NCBI GenBank assembly: GCA_031292565.1
Contig: JARLGW010000005.1
Coordinates: 62,001 to 126,000 of the forward strand
DNA from: Paludibacteraceae bacterium
GTDB taxonomy: Bacteria; Bacteroidota; Bacteroidia; Bacteroidales; Paludibacteraceae
Direction of reading: 5' to 3'
Length of the DNA: 64,000 nucleotides
Shown: positions 1 to 7,900 of the stretch, one piece after another
Layout of the letters: each line of letters starts with the position of its first letter
Numbering within the stretch: position 1 is the stretch's first letter
Notes under the pieces: generated by a model
Told to the model about the DNA's origin: nothing
Database searches by the model: none
The model's input: only the letters and a program-made list of their open reading frames with translations
Translations under genes and position numbers: made by a program

Positions 1-495
1 GAAGAAGATGTATTAAAGAAATTCGAGATAATTTATAAAACTCAAGTAGATCCAACTACAAAGCAAAAAACTTTTGATGTAGATGAAAGTGATATTCCAA
101 ACAGAGAAGTTATTAAATACTTTATGAAAGAAGTTTGGTTCTTTGATAAAAATTCATCAACATTTAATGTGAAAATTATTTCAATCTGCCCAGTTATTGT
201 AACAGATAGAGGTGTAGGTGTACAGAACTTCCCTTTATGTTGGATCCCTTATGATAATCTTCGTCCTTATTTAGTTCAAAAAGAGGTGATGATTACAGAC
301 AAAAACAATGGTGCGCGTATGTCTATGGACGACTTGTTTATTAAACGTAGGTTTGCAAGCAACTTGTATAAAGAATCTAATATCCAAAATCGTATGATAT
401 TAGATTATAATTCTACCCCTGACGAAGTTAAAAGAGAACAGAATAGAATTAAAACAGATATTATTAATGAAGAACAAGATTTGTGGGAATATTAA
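1..495 (+). CDS. gldN: Gliding motility / type IX secretion protein GldN (PorN), C-terminal part
   Basis: The reading frame is open from the first base, so this is the 3' end of a gene that starts before the window; 164 codons are visible. The residues resemble the C-terminal half of GldN/PorN, a periplasmic protein that forms the ring with GldK and powers type IX secretion together with the GldL/GldM motor. Visible cues are the segment VWFFDKNSSTFNVKIISICP, the WIPYDNLRP stretch and a tail rich in N, E and D ending in LWEY, which fit the family. No signal peptide can be judged because the N-terminus is missing. gldN is normally last in gldKLMN, which agrees with the terminator directly downstream. 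The family call rests on recognition of the sequence and is fairly secure. Confidence 0.85.
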   Translation, partial: EEDVLKKFEIIYKTQVDPTTKQKTFDVDESDIPNREVIKYFMKEVWFFDKNSSTFNVKIISICPVIVTDRGVGVQNFPLCWIPYDNLRPYLVQKEVMITDKNNGARMSMDDLFIKRRFASNLYKESNIQNRMILDYNSTPDEVKREQNRIKTDIINEEQDLWEY

Positions 496-518
496 TTATT
501 ATTCTCTCATAATAGCAT

Positions 519-557
519 AAGAAAGAGCTTACATTTGATTGTAAGCTCTTTCTTTTT
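519..557 (+). terminator. Rho-independent terminator after gldN
   Basis: A perfect 14-bp stem (519-532 with 541-554), loop of 8 nt, continues into a run of T. It lies 24 bp after the gldN stop and would end the gld transcript. Confidence 0.85.
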
Positions 558-640
558 GTCTGCTCTATGCCTTATCAAGTGAGAAATACTGGAAGAGACC
601 TAAAAAATTTGATTGCTAATTCTAACTATGTCTTCTATAT

Positions 641-689
641 GCAGACCAAAAAAGGGGGTGGATAAATTCCGCCCCCTTTTTTGGTCTGC
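641..689. repeat. Long perfect hairpin between convergent gldN and mlaF
   Basis: Arms 641-661 and 669-689 pair over 21 bp (one G:T pair) around a 7-nt loop. The stem contains an A6/G5 run on one arm and C5/T6 on the other. It may terminate the minus-strand mla transcript that ends at 779, but there is no T tract outside the stem. No protein-coding gene is supported in 496-778. Confidence 0.6.
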
Positions 690-778
690 TTTATTATATG
701 TTAGCACCTTGTTTTATTTCAAGTCAGCTTTTAAAATTGCTAGTCTCTCTCTGATTCAAAGTGTTTTTTCTATCCTTT

Positions 779-1555
779 TTATTGCTTTGATTCCTGTATA
801 TTGTTTGTTGCTTTTACCTTTTTGTACAAGTCGGATGCAAAAACAAAATCGTTTAACGAGTCATTGTTACTATCAAAGATTTGATGCCTGTTGCCTTCCC
901 AAGCCTTTTCTCCACTTTTTATAAATATAATATTTTCTCCTATTTCCATTACGGAGTTCATATCATGAGTATTGACAATAGTGGTAATGTCATATTCTTC
1001 CGTGATTTCTTTTATTAATCGGTCAATAACTAAAGAGGTTAAAGGGTCTAATCCTGAGTTTGGCTCATCGCAAAATAAATAGCGTGGATTTAAGGCTATT
1101 GCTCGCGCAATGGCCGCACGTTTTTGCATCCCTCCGCTTATTTCTGATGGAAACAGGTTATAGGTACTTTCGTCTAGATTAACTCTTCCCAAGCAGAATT
1201 TCATCCTGTTTTCCATGTCAATTTGAGTCATATTGGAAAACATTTCAAGTGGGAACATTACATTTTGAGCTACTGTTTGTGAGTCGAATAGGGCCGAACC
1301 TTGGAATAGCATACCTACTTCTTGTCGGAGTTTTTTTATCTTCATAAACTGCATGTCTGGAATGTTTCTACCGTCGTAGAGTATTTTCCCGCTGTCTATC
1401 CGATGTAAGCCAATGATACTTTTCATTAGCACGGTTTTTCCTGATCCACTCTGTCCTATAATTAGGTTTGTTTTTCCCGATTCAAATATGGCTGAAATAT
1501 TCTTAAGCACATTTTTACCGTCGAAAGATTTATATACGTTCTGAATTTCTATCAT
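779..1555 (-). CDS. mlaF: ABC transporter ATP-binding protein, MlaF-type
   Basis: ATPase of an Mla-type (MCE) phospholipid transporter that moves lipids between the membranes and helps keep outer-membrane asymmetry. The 258-residue protein has Walker A GQSGSGKT (residues 34-41), a signature SGGMQKR, Walker B ending in FCDEPNSGLDP, and an H-loop NTHDM, so it should be a working ATPase. The form SGGMQKRAAIARA is typical of the MlaF branch. It follows mlaE with a 13-bp gap, so the two are one unit. The MCE-domain substrate protein is not seen between it and 496, so it must be elsewhere if the system is complete. Start ATG at 1555. Confidence 0.88.
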   Translation of the reverse strand: MIEIQNVYKSFDGKNVLKNISAIFESGKTNLIIGQSGSGKTVLMKSIIGLHRIDSGKILYDGRNIPDMQFMKIKKLRQEVGMLFQGSALFDSQTVAQNVMFPLEMFSNMTQIDMENRMKFCLGRVNLDESTYNLFPSEISGGMQKRAAIARAIALNPRYLFCDEPNSGLDPLTSLVIDRLIKEITEEYDITTIVNTHDMNSVMEIGENIIFIKSGEKAWEGNRHQIFDSNNDSLNDFVFASDLYKKVKATNNIQESKQ

Positions 1556-1568
1556 GATACAAGGCTGC

Positions 1569-2318
1569 TTAATTCAGCATAAAGTTCGTAATTACGATGT
1601 TGGATAATAGAATGAGTATGCTGCTGTTAACAACAGCGTTGGTACTTGCTTTTCCTACATCCAAAGCTCCTCCGTATGAATAAAATCCGTAATAGGAAGC
1701 TACAGAGGCTATAATGAATGCAAAAACCAAGGATTTTACTATGGAATAGAAGATATAGAAGGGCTGAAACATATACTGTATCCCGAATAAATAGTCGTTC
1801 TGCGATACAATGTCGGAAAAAACGCCTACCAGATACCCGCCAAATAGACCTACAGCCATACTTATAATTACCAGGCATGGAATCATGAGCACAAATGCTA
1901 TAATTTTAGGTAAGATGAGGTAGTTGGCCGAATTTATACCCATTACTTCCAGTGCATCTATTTGCTCGGAAATACGCATTGAACCTATTTCCGACGCCAC
2001 ATTTGAGCCTACCTTTCCGGCTAGGATTAAACACATGATGGTGGATGAGAATTCCAGTAATAAGGTGTCCCTTGTTACTAATCCTGTGCTATATTTGGGG
2101 AGTAAAGGGTCGCTTGTATTTAATTTGGTTTGAATGGTCATTATAGCTCCGATAAAGGTGGATATAATGATAACTATACCTAATGAATCGAGTCCTAATT
2201 TCTCCATTTCTTTAGGTAATTGGCGGAAAAACATTCTCCACCGATCGGGTTTTGTAAATACACGAAGCATGAGGGAAGTATAGCTTCCGATGTGCTTTAG
2301 AATTGATAAAGTAATCAT
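1569..2318 (-). CDS. mlaE: ABC transporter permease, MlaE family
   Basis: Inner-membrane permease partner of the ATPase downstream; MlaE proteins form a dimer through which phospholipids pass. The 249-residue sequence has the MlaE hallmarks: an N-terminal interfacial helix, then about five hydrophobic segments, the motif GKVGSNVASEIGSMRISEQIDALEVMG split over residues about 100-126, and the later YGFYSYGGALDVGKA region. Length matches the family. It starts 26 bp after the tpiA stop and probably belongs to the same transcript, although tpiA is not functionally related. Start ATG at 2318. Confidence 0.9.
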   Translation of the reverse strand: MITLSILKHIGSYTSLMLRVFTKPDRWRMFFRQLPKEMEKLGLDSLGIVIIISTFIGAIMTIQTKLNTSDPLLPKYSTGLVTRDTLLLEFSSTIMCLILAGKVGSNVASEIGSMRISEQIDALEVMGINSANYLILPKIIAFVLMIPCLVIISMAVGLFGGYLVGVFSDIVSQNDYLFGIQYMFQPFYIFYSIVKSLVFAFIIASVASYYGFYSYGGALDVGKASTNAVVNSSILILLSNIVITNFMLN

Positions 2319-2344
2319 ATACTAGATTGCTGTGCAAAAATGAT

Positions 2345-3100
2345 TTAAAATGATTCTATGATACCCATAAAGTCGGCTGCCACAAGTGATGCTCCACCAA
2401 TTAACCCGCCATCTACATCGGCACTGGAAAATAGTTCTTTCGCGTTGGATGGTTTACAACTTCCTCCATATAGAATGGTTGTATCGTTAGCAACTTGTTG
2501 TCCGTATTTTTTTTGTAATTCTTGTCGTACAAAAGCATGAATTTCTTCGGCTTGTTCTACGCTGGCGTTTTTTCCGGTTCCTATTGCCCATACAGGTTCG
2601 TAGGATAGGACTATTTTGCTGAAATCATCAGGTGATAGAGCAAATAGCGATTCGTGCAATTGTGTTTTTACCACTTCAAAATGCCGATTGCTTTCTCTTT
2701 CTGCCAATAATTCGCCAAAACAAAATATAGGGTTTAAACCTGTTTTTAATGCAATGGTAATTTTATTTTTGATAATTTCGTTCGTTTCATGGTAATATTG
2801 TCGGCGTTCGGAGTGCCCTATTATAACATGAGATGCTCCTGTCGATTTTATCATTTCGGCACTTACTTCGCCCGTGTAAGCCCCCTGTTCCTTGTCTGAA
2901 CAGTTTTGGGCTGCAACTTTGATTAATTTGGGGTCAACTACTTGGGCGATGCTTGCTAAATGTGTAAATGGTGGTGCTAGTATTATATCGCAGGATACTT
3001 TTTTGTTCTTTAATATGTTGTTTAATTCTTCTGCTAAATGTATTCCTTCCTGGAGTGTTTTATTCATTTTCCAATTTCCTGCCACAATGTTTTTTCGCAT
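2345..3100 (-). CDS. tpiA: Triose-phosphate isomerase
   Basis: Cytoplasmic glycolytic enzyme interconverting dihydroxyacetone phosphate and glyceraldehyde 3-phosphate. The 251-residue protein keeps all catalytic residues: Lys11 in GNWKMNK, His96 in IGHSERR and Glu168 in [11 protein letters not shown]; the phosphate-binding GGS near residue 230 ([10 protein letters not shown]) is also intact. Length is normal for the family. It is third in a run of five minus-strand genes with short gaps (28 bp behind the DoxX-like gene, 26 bp before mlaE). In Bacteroidales tpiA is often found behind DUF1599 and DoxX-like genes, as here. Confidence 0.97.
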   Translation of the reverse strand: MRKNIVAGNWKMNKTLQEGIHLAEELNNILKNKKVSCDIILAPPFTHLASIAQVVDPKLIKVAAQNCSDKEQGAYTGEVSAEMIKSTGASHVIIGHSERRQYYHETNEIIKNKITIALKTGLNPIFCFGELLAERESNRHFEVVKTQLHESLFALSPDDFSKIVLSYEPVWAIGTGKNASVEQAEEIHAFVRQELQKKYGQQVANDTTILYGGSCKPSNAKELFSSADVDGGLIGGASLVAADFMGIIESF

Positions 3101-3128
3101 GATTCTTAATGTTTTAATTAGGGAAAAA

Positions 3129-4370
3129 TTAATCTCTTCTGTTCGTTAAAAACGTATCGATAAGGAATGTGATGAAGACCGGCACTAAAAATAGTATAGC
3201 CACTATTGCAATTGTGTTTTTAGCATCCGGTTTTTCTATGGTTCCTAATGCTGACTTCTCCAGAGGTTCTTTAAATCGGGGCAAATCATATACACTCCAC
3301 ATGTTGTACACGGTTGCACCTTTTATTAATACCAATCCTGGGTTTGAACGGATAATGGTTTTTAATGTAATTTTATCTGTCAGTACGATCGGATATTCGG
3401 CCTTTGCCTGTTTTTTATATGTAGCAATGTCGTCATCAGTAGATGCCGTCATAGCGTAGAAACCGTACCCATGTTTTTTTGCATAATGATAAATATCGTT
3501 GATTTTATTCGATTTAGCAATGTTAGTTTTTTTTAAATCGTATGAAATTAATAAGAAGGTATAGCCGGGATTGCTTAATACATCATTTGTAATATCTCCA
3601 TGATCGGTTTCCATGGTGAAATCGTGAATCGGCGGTTCGTATCCTTTTTTTACCAATACTGATTTTTGATCTACAAATGTCCATGAATTGTCGTTTTTAG
3701 GATAATTTTGTAGGGTGAATTCTTTTTCAACACCATTTTTTGCATATATCAGTTTGATGTCGAACGAATCGGATGCCGCGTTGGCAGGTATTTCCATTCC
3801 TTTGGCAATGTTAGAGCCGATTTTATACGGGCGAAAATCAACCAACGGCAAATGGTAATAACAGTATGTAGACAATCCGATGGCAAATAGAAAACCGTAT
3901 AAGGCTAAAGCCCATTGAACGTGATGCCCCACGAATGGTTTATGGCTTTTTCGAAGTAGAAACACGGATACCACCAAGGCACTTAATACTATGTTTTTCC
4001 AAAACGTAGCCCAGTTACTTATTATTAAAGCATCGCCAAAGCATCCGCAATCGTGCACCGGGTTTTTAATGGCAATCCAAAAGGTTAGCGGAGTCATAAA
4101 AAGCAGGAATAGAGCAGCAACCCAAGTTGTTTCCTTCAGTCTCGCACCAAGTATAAAATTAAGGCCGACAAGCAATTCCAGGGCGGAAAGAGTTACGGCT
4201 GCAATAAAAGCCACAGAGCTAAAGTTGCTTATAAATGGCCCCATTGCACTAAGGTAATCCTGAATTTTATAAGTAAACCCAAGAGGGTCAATAGTTTTTA
4301 CGAATCCTGAAAAAACGAATACGCAACCTAATAGCAGCCTGAAAATGATTAATAAAACCCGCTTTATCAT
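3129..4370 (-). CDS. DoxX-like membrane protein of the BT_3928 family
   Basis: A 413-residue integral membrane protein. Residues about 1-165 hold four to five hydrophobic segments with the DoxX/MauE look, including a Cys pair in the segment [11 protein letters not shown] typical of this Bacteroidetes family. A soluble, probably periplasmic region follows (about 190-375), then a last transmembrane helix near the C-terminus and a short basic tail NRRD. The function is not established; DoxX/MauE relatives are linked to quinone- or thiol-redox chemistry. I chose ATG at 4370 rather than the in-frame TTG at 4385, which would overlap the DUF1599 gene; from 4370 the gap to that gene is 4 bp, so the two are probably translationally coupled. 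Confidence 0.82.
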   Translation of the reverse strand: MIKRVLLIIFRLLLGCVFVFSGFVKTIDPLGFTYKIQDYLSAMGPFISNFSSVAFIAAVTLSALELLVGLNFILGARLKETTWVAALFLLFMTPLTFWIAIKNPVHDCGCFGDALIISNWATFWKNIVLSALVVSVFLLRKSHKPFVGHHVQWALALYGFLFAIGLSTYCYYHLPLVDFRPYKIGSNIAKGMEIPANAASDSFDIKLIYAKNGVEKEFTLQNYPKNDNSWTFVDQKSVLVKKGYEPPIHDFTMETDHGDITNDVLSNPGYTFLLISYDLKKTNIAKSNKINDIYHYAKKHGYGFYAMTASTDDDIATYKKQAKAEYPIVLTDKITLKTIIRSNPGLVLIKGATVYNMWSVYDLPRFKEPLEKSALGTIEKPDAKNTIAIVAILFLVPVFITFLIDTFLTNRRD

Positions 4371-4374
4371 AATT

Positions 4375-4917
4375 TTAATCTCCAAATTCTAGTTTAATTA
4401 AGCCAAACACGGCATAATTTATCATATCTAAATAATTGGCGTCAATTCCTTCCGAAATAATAGTTTCACCGTTATTGTCCTCTATTTGCTTGGTTCGGTA
4501 TAATTTCATTAAAATTAAATCCGTGTACGATTCCAAGCGCATGGAACGCCAGGCTTCGTCGTAATCATGGTTCTTCGCCAACATGAGCTTTTTTGCTTTT
4601 TCCGCGTACTTATTGTAAAGTCTAATTGCTTTTTCCGTGGCTAAATCGTCATTCTCGGCATAGCCTAATTCCAATTGTATCAACCCAATAATACCATAGT
4701 TGATGATGCCGATAAGCTCCGAACGAACACCTTCATCTATCATGGAAGTACCTTTGGTTTCAATGCTACGGATACGATTTGCTTTTATAAATATCTGATC
4801 GGTTACCGATGCCGGTCTCATAATACGCCAGGCGGCACCATAGTCTTTTAATTTTTTGGTAAATATATCTCTACAAATGGAGGTAGCCCCGTCAAATTGC
4901 TGTTCTGTTTGTTCCAT
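4375..4917 (-). CDS. DUF1599 domain protein with two tandem domain copies
   Basis: A 180-residue cytoplasmic, mostly helical protein made of two homologous halves. Copy one (about 14-85) and copy two (about 105-178) share the pattern K-x-x-DY-x-AWR-x-MR-x-x-S-x-TD-x-I, then I-x-EG and finally I-NY-x-x-x-GLI-LE-G. DUF1599 is described as a nucleotide-modification-associated domain, but the chemistry is not known to me. The gene is first in the DUF1599, DoxX-like, tpiA cluster conserved in Bacteroidales, so a housekeeping role is more likely than a phage one. Start ATG at 4917. Confidence 0.82.
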   Translation of the reverse strand: MEQTEQQFDGATSICRDIFTKKLKDYGAAWRIMRPASVTDQIFIKANRIRSIETKGTSMIDEGVRSELIGIINYGIIGLIQLELGYAENDDLATEKAIRLYNKYAEKAKKLMLAKNHDYDEAWRSMRLESYTDLILMKLYRTKQIEDNNGETIISEGIDANYLDMINYAVFGLIKLEFGD

Positions 4918-5058
4918 GTTTTACGCGAATAATAAGGCAAATTTAGTCTTTAATTGTGAAATACATCAAACCATAAGCTTTAAAAGTAGTTCGAATGTTT
5001 GTAAAACATATTTTATAGGCTTAGAAAATGTTTGAAAATTAAATTAAATTATCTCGAA

Positions 5059-5156
5059 AACCCCGAAGGGGTGGTATTATTATAGAAAATCAAATGGGTT
5101 ATTTATTTCAAACCCCGAAGGGGTGACATTATAATATCACCCCTTCGGGGTTTGAA
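5059..5156. repeat. Palindromic ACCCCGAAGGGGT repeats
   Basis: The palindrome AACCCCGAAGGGGT occurs at 5059-5072 and again inside a 20-bp perfect inverted repeat whose arms are 5107-5126 and 5137-5156 (10-nt AT loop). It lies in the 258-bp spacer 4918-5175, which contains no gene. The same style of GC-rich box in AT-rich spacer recurs at 9927-9962 and 25854-25943. It could also stop the minus-strand DUF3467 transcript ending at 5176. Confidence 0.8.
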
Positions 5157-5175
5157 TATAAAATCTAAACAGTTA

Positions 5176-5472
5176 TTAAGCTTCACCACCAAAAGAAATA
5201 GGAGGGATGGCAGTTTGTTCGCCTACTTTTATTTTACCATTGTGTTGCTCGTACTTGGTGATGTTATCCTGAAGTGCAAACAGCAGACGTTTGGCATGTT
5301 CGGGGGTAAGTATGATGCGCGACTTTACATTTGCTTTAGGTGTGCCCGGCATAATGCGCACGAAGTCTATCACGAACTCCGACGTGGAATGTGATATGAT
5401 GGCAAGGTTGGAATAAATACCTTCGGCAATCTCGGCAGAAAGCTCTATGCTAAGTTCGTTTTTATTTTCCAT
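5176..5472 (-). CDS. DUF3467 domain protein
   Basis: A 98-residue, probably cytoplasmic protein of the DUF3467 family. The family pattern is clear: an N-terminal acidic strand ELSAEIAEGIYSNLA, then HSTSEFVIDFVRIMPG, and RIILTPEHAKRLLFALQDNI. The strand-strand-helix layout suggests a small fold of unknown function. Length is normal. It stands alone on the minus strand between a repeat-rich spacer and a surface lipoprotein gene whose terminator lies just upstream of it. Start ATG at 5472. Confidence 0.85.
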   Translation of the reverse strand: MENKNELSIELSAEIAEGIYSNLAIISHSTSEFVIDFVRIMPGTPKANVKSRIILTPEHAKRLLFALQDNITKYEQHNGKIKVGEQTAIPPISFGGEA

Positions 5473-5533
5473 GATTTTCGATTCTTTTTATTCATTTAAT
5501 GTAGCAAAAATAAGTAAAATTTCGTGGTATACA

Positions 5534-5563
5534 CAAAAAAGAGGATACCTTTTGGGTATCCTC
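5534..5563 (-). terminator. Terminator of the lipoprotein gene at 5592-6596
   Basis: Read on the minus strand, a 9-bp stem (5555-5563 with 5541-5549) and 5-nt loop are followed by six T (complement of 5535-5540). It lies 29 bp after the stop codon. Confidence 0.85.
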
Positions 5564-5591
5564 TCAATTACTTAATATGGGCTACAATAAA

Positions 5592-6596
5592 TTAGTTTTG
5601 AACTCGTAGGCTAATTACTACAGTGGCACTGCTGTTAGTACCGTTAGGGGTAATGCTATTTACCTTGAAAATACCAACTTTGCTTGCGGTTGTTGATGTA
5701 CTTGCGGTTTTGAAGACTACAACACTTCCCGTTGGGATATTTGGAAGACCTTCAATGTAGGTTGCTGTCGCACTATTTGCTGCAGCTACGACGTCATCGT
5801 TTGATGCATTGTCATAGTCTAAGCTTGCTATTTTGAATACTGTCTTATTAAGAGGAGTCGGACTCCATTGACCTATATCAGTAGCTCCAGTACCAGTCGT
5901 TCCGATTGCACCAAGAGCTTTTGAGTTGGCATTAAAGTAGTATGGTGAGTAGAGACCATAACTTGTTCCTTTTGAGTTGAAATAGATGAAATCAACTTGA
6001 TTAGCTGAGCCGTTTCCATTACCACTATTATAATAGGTTGTGTTATTCGCACTTTTTTGAGAAATAGAATAGCAACTAGATGATGATCCATCATCTACAA
6101 AACAATGAATAGTTTGATTTGTAAGCTCCGTAGATTGTGATTTAAATGTTACAACTGGTGGTGTTACATTTGAAGTTATAGTAACAGTTTGAGACGCAGA
6201 AGCTGCGCTAGCATTACCTTCGGTATCGTATGCTGTACAGGTATAAGTTGCACCTCCGGCAGGGACAATAAAGGTTGCTGTTGCTGTGTAGATTCCGTCT
6301 TTGTTCCAGTAACCGGCAGCTGTTTTGTCGCCAGTCCAGCTTTTTCCTAGTTTTACGTCATAAGCAGGTGCTCCAGTAGCAGAGCTTAAGATAGTAATGT
6401 AATTGATGTTTTTGTCTCCCGGGCTTACTTTAATAGAGATAGTAACAGTATCATTAACTGCAGCTACTGTTGTTGCGCTGGCTGTAAACGTGTTAATAAT
6501 AGGGAAATTTGTTACAGTATCACCTTTTTTACAAGATGTAAAAATACTGCTTACCGCAACAAGCGTTACAGCAATAAATAGATTTAGTTTTTTCAT
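5592..6596 (-). CDS. Surface/periplasmic lipoprotein, Thr/Ser/Ala-rich, unknown function
   Basis: A 334-residue predicted lipoprotein. The N-terminus has a basic start, a hydrophobic core and the lipobox FTSC with Cys near residue 21, followed by KKGD, so it should be lipidated; a positively charged +2 position does not look like the acidic surface-export signal. Residues about 30-150 look like an immunoglobulin-like beta domain (alternating V/T strands, TYTCTAYDTEGNASA motif). The rest is Ser/Thr/Asn-rich and beta-prone with no recognised domain. The role is unknown; binding of a ligand or a partner at the cell surface is possible. It has its own promoter and terminator. Confidence 0.75.
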   Translation of the reverse strand: MKKLNLFIAVTLVAVSSIFTSCKKGDTVTNFPIINTFTASATTVAAVNDTVTISIKVSPGDKNINYITILSSATGAPAYDVKLGKSWTGDKTAAGYWNKDGIYTATATFIVPAGGATYTCTAYDTEGNASAASASQTVTITSNVTPPVVTFKSQSTELTNQTIHCFVDDGSSSSCYSISQKSANNTTYYNSGNGNGSANQVDFIYFNSKGTSYGLYSPYYFNANSKALGAIGTTGTGATDIGQWSPTPLNKTVFKIASLDYDNASNDDVVAAANSATATYIEGLPNIPTGSVVVFKTASTSTTASKVGIFKVNSITPNGTNSSATVVISLRVQN

Positions 6597-6656
6597 AGAA
6601 ATAATAGTGTTTTAATTAAACATGTGTTTGTTTGGATCAATTAATTTTTTCGCAGT

Positions 6657-6664
6657 CAAAGATA
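6657..6664 (-). promoter_or_regulatory. -7 box for the lipoprotein gene
   Basis: The minus strand reads TATCTTTG, matching the Bacteroidetes sigma-A -7 consensus TAnnTTTG, about 60 bp before the start codon at 6596. No clear TTTG at the -33 position was found. Confidence 0.55.
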
Positions 6665-6735
6665 ATTATTTTATAGAAAATTAAACTAATTTCAATAATA
6701 ATTTTAATCTCAGATTGATGGATTTTTTGCACGTA

Positions 6736-6779
6736 ATACCATAAACATGGTATCAAAATGCCTAACCTATGTGATAGGT
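6736..6779. promoter_or_regulatory. Two operator-like inverted repeats upstream of cysK
   Basis: ATACCAT-N4-ATGGTAT at 6736-6753 and ACCTAT-N3-ATAGGT at 6765-6779 are both perfect. The second covers the place where the -33 element of the cysK promoter should be, and no TTTG is present there, which would fit regulation of cysK by a dimeric protein. The regulator is not identifiable here. Confidence 0.55.
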
Positions 6780-6797
6780 AATAATCAAAACTCCTTT

Positions 6798-6805
6798 TAT
6801 CTTTG
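6798..6805 (+). promoter_or_regulatory. -7 box of the cysK promoter
   Basis: TATCTTTG matches TAnnTTTG exactly and lies 48 bp upstream of the cysK ATG. A TTTG at -33 is lacking; an inverted repeat sits there instead. Confidence 0.65.
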
Positions 6806-6853
6806 TTGTATAAAAATAGAAGAATTTTTTTTCATCTTAAAAAATAAAAAATC

Positions 6854-7804
6854 ATGGCAAAAATTGCTCACAAATTAACCGACTTAATAGGAAATACTCC
6901 TTTGCTGCAAGTTGAAAATTACAACAAAAAACATGGGTTGGCCGCCAACCTGATTGTGAAATTGGAATATTTTAACCCCGGAGGTAGCGTGAAAGATCGT
7001 ATCGCGTTGGCAATGATTGAAGATGCCGAACAAAAAGGCATCCTAAAAAAAGGTTCAGTTATTGTAGAACCAACCAGTGGTAATACCGGTGTAGGTTTGG
7101 CTCTTGTAGCTGCAGCTAAAGGATATCGATTAATCATCGCTTTGCCCGAAACATTTAGTGTAGAACGCCGTAACCTGCTTAAAGCCTTAGGTGCCGAGTT
7201 GGTGCTCACCCCCGGCACAGCAGGCATGAAAGGTGCTATTGCCAAAGCTCAGGAAATTGCCTCAGAAACGCCAAACTCATTTGTTCCGCAGCAGTTTGAA
7301 AACCCAGCTAACCCCGAAGTACACAAACGCACTACCGCCGAAGAAATTTGGCGCGACACCGATGGCAAAGTTGATATCTTTGTGGCCGGAGTAGGTACCG
7401 GTGGTACCGTAAGCGGGGTGGGCGAAGCATTGAAAAAGCATAACCCAAACATTAAAATTATTGCCGTGGAACCATTTGAATCTCCCGTTCTTTCAGGCGG
7501 AAATCCCGGCCCACACAAAATTCAAGGGATTGGAGCCGGATTCGTTCCAGCCACCTACAATAGTGCTGTTGTAGATGAAGTGGTTAGCGTAAAAGGCGAT
7601 TTGGCTATCAAAACAAGTAGAGAATTGGCCAAAACCGAAGGCCTTTTGGTTGGAATCTCATCAGGAGCTGCTACTTATGTAGCTACCGAGTTAGCTAAAA
7701 AACCTGAAAACAAAGGGAAAACAATTGTAGCTTTGTTGCCGGATACGGGCGAACGCTACTTGTCGACGGTACTTTACGACTTTGAGGGTTATCCTGTGGA
7801 CTAA
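6854..7804 (+). CDS. cysK: Cysteine synthase A (O-acetylserine sulfhydrylase)
   Basis: PLP enzyme that makes cysteine from O-acetylserine and sulfide. The 316-residue protein has the PLP-binding Lys47 in GSVKDR, the substrate loop PTSGNTG near residues 74-80, a phosphate-binding GTGGT near 177-181 and the Ser in SSGAA near 270, all as in CysK. The ending [11 protein letters not shown] is also typical. The gene is monocistronic: own promoter with operator-like repeats in front and a strong terminator behind. Cystathionine beta-synthase is a relative, but the length and absence of extra domains favour CysK. Confidence 0.96.
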   Translation: MAKIAHKLTDLIGNTPLLQVENYNKKHGLAANLIVKLEYFNPGGSVKDRIALAMIEDAEQKGILKKGSVIVEPTSGNTGVGLALVAAAKGYRLIIALPETFSVERRNLLKALGAELVLTPGTAGMKGAIAKAQEIASETPNSFVPQQFENPANPEVHKRTTAEEIWRDTDGKVDIFVAGVGTGGTVSGVGEALKKHNPNIKIIAVEPFESPVLSGGNPGPHKIQGIGAGFVPATYNSAVVDEVVSVKGDLAIKTSRELAKTEGLLVGISSGAATYVATELAKKPENKGKTIVALLPDTGERYLSTVLYDFEGYPVD

Positions 7805-7830
7805 TCATTTTTTAATTAATATAAAATAAA

Positions 7831-7867
7831 AAGTAGGGGTGAAGAAATTTGCCCCTACTTTTTTTAT
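7831..7867 (+). terminator. Terminator of cysK
   Basis: A 10-bp stem AAGTAGGGGT / GCCCCTACTT (one G:T pair), 10-nt loop, then seven T. Its T tract overlaps the -7 box used by mnmA. Confidence 0.88.
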
Positions 7868-7872
7868 CTTTG
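7865..7872 (+). promoter_or_regulatory. -7 box of the mnmA promoter
   Basis: TATCTTTG directly at the end of the cysK terminator, 28 bp before the mnmA ATG. The -33 region lies within the terminator hairpin and lacks a clear TTTG at the standard spacing. Confidence 0.5.
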
Positions 7873-7900
7873 TAGCTCCAAAAAGAAGGAGTTTATTTAC

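Noticed and set aside
613-924. Open frame on the plus strand between gldN and mlaF
   Set aside because: It runs through the long hairpin and then antisense into mlaF; no protein-like features or start context.
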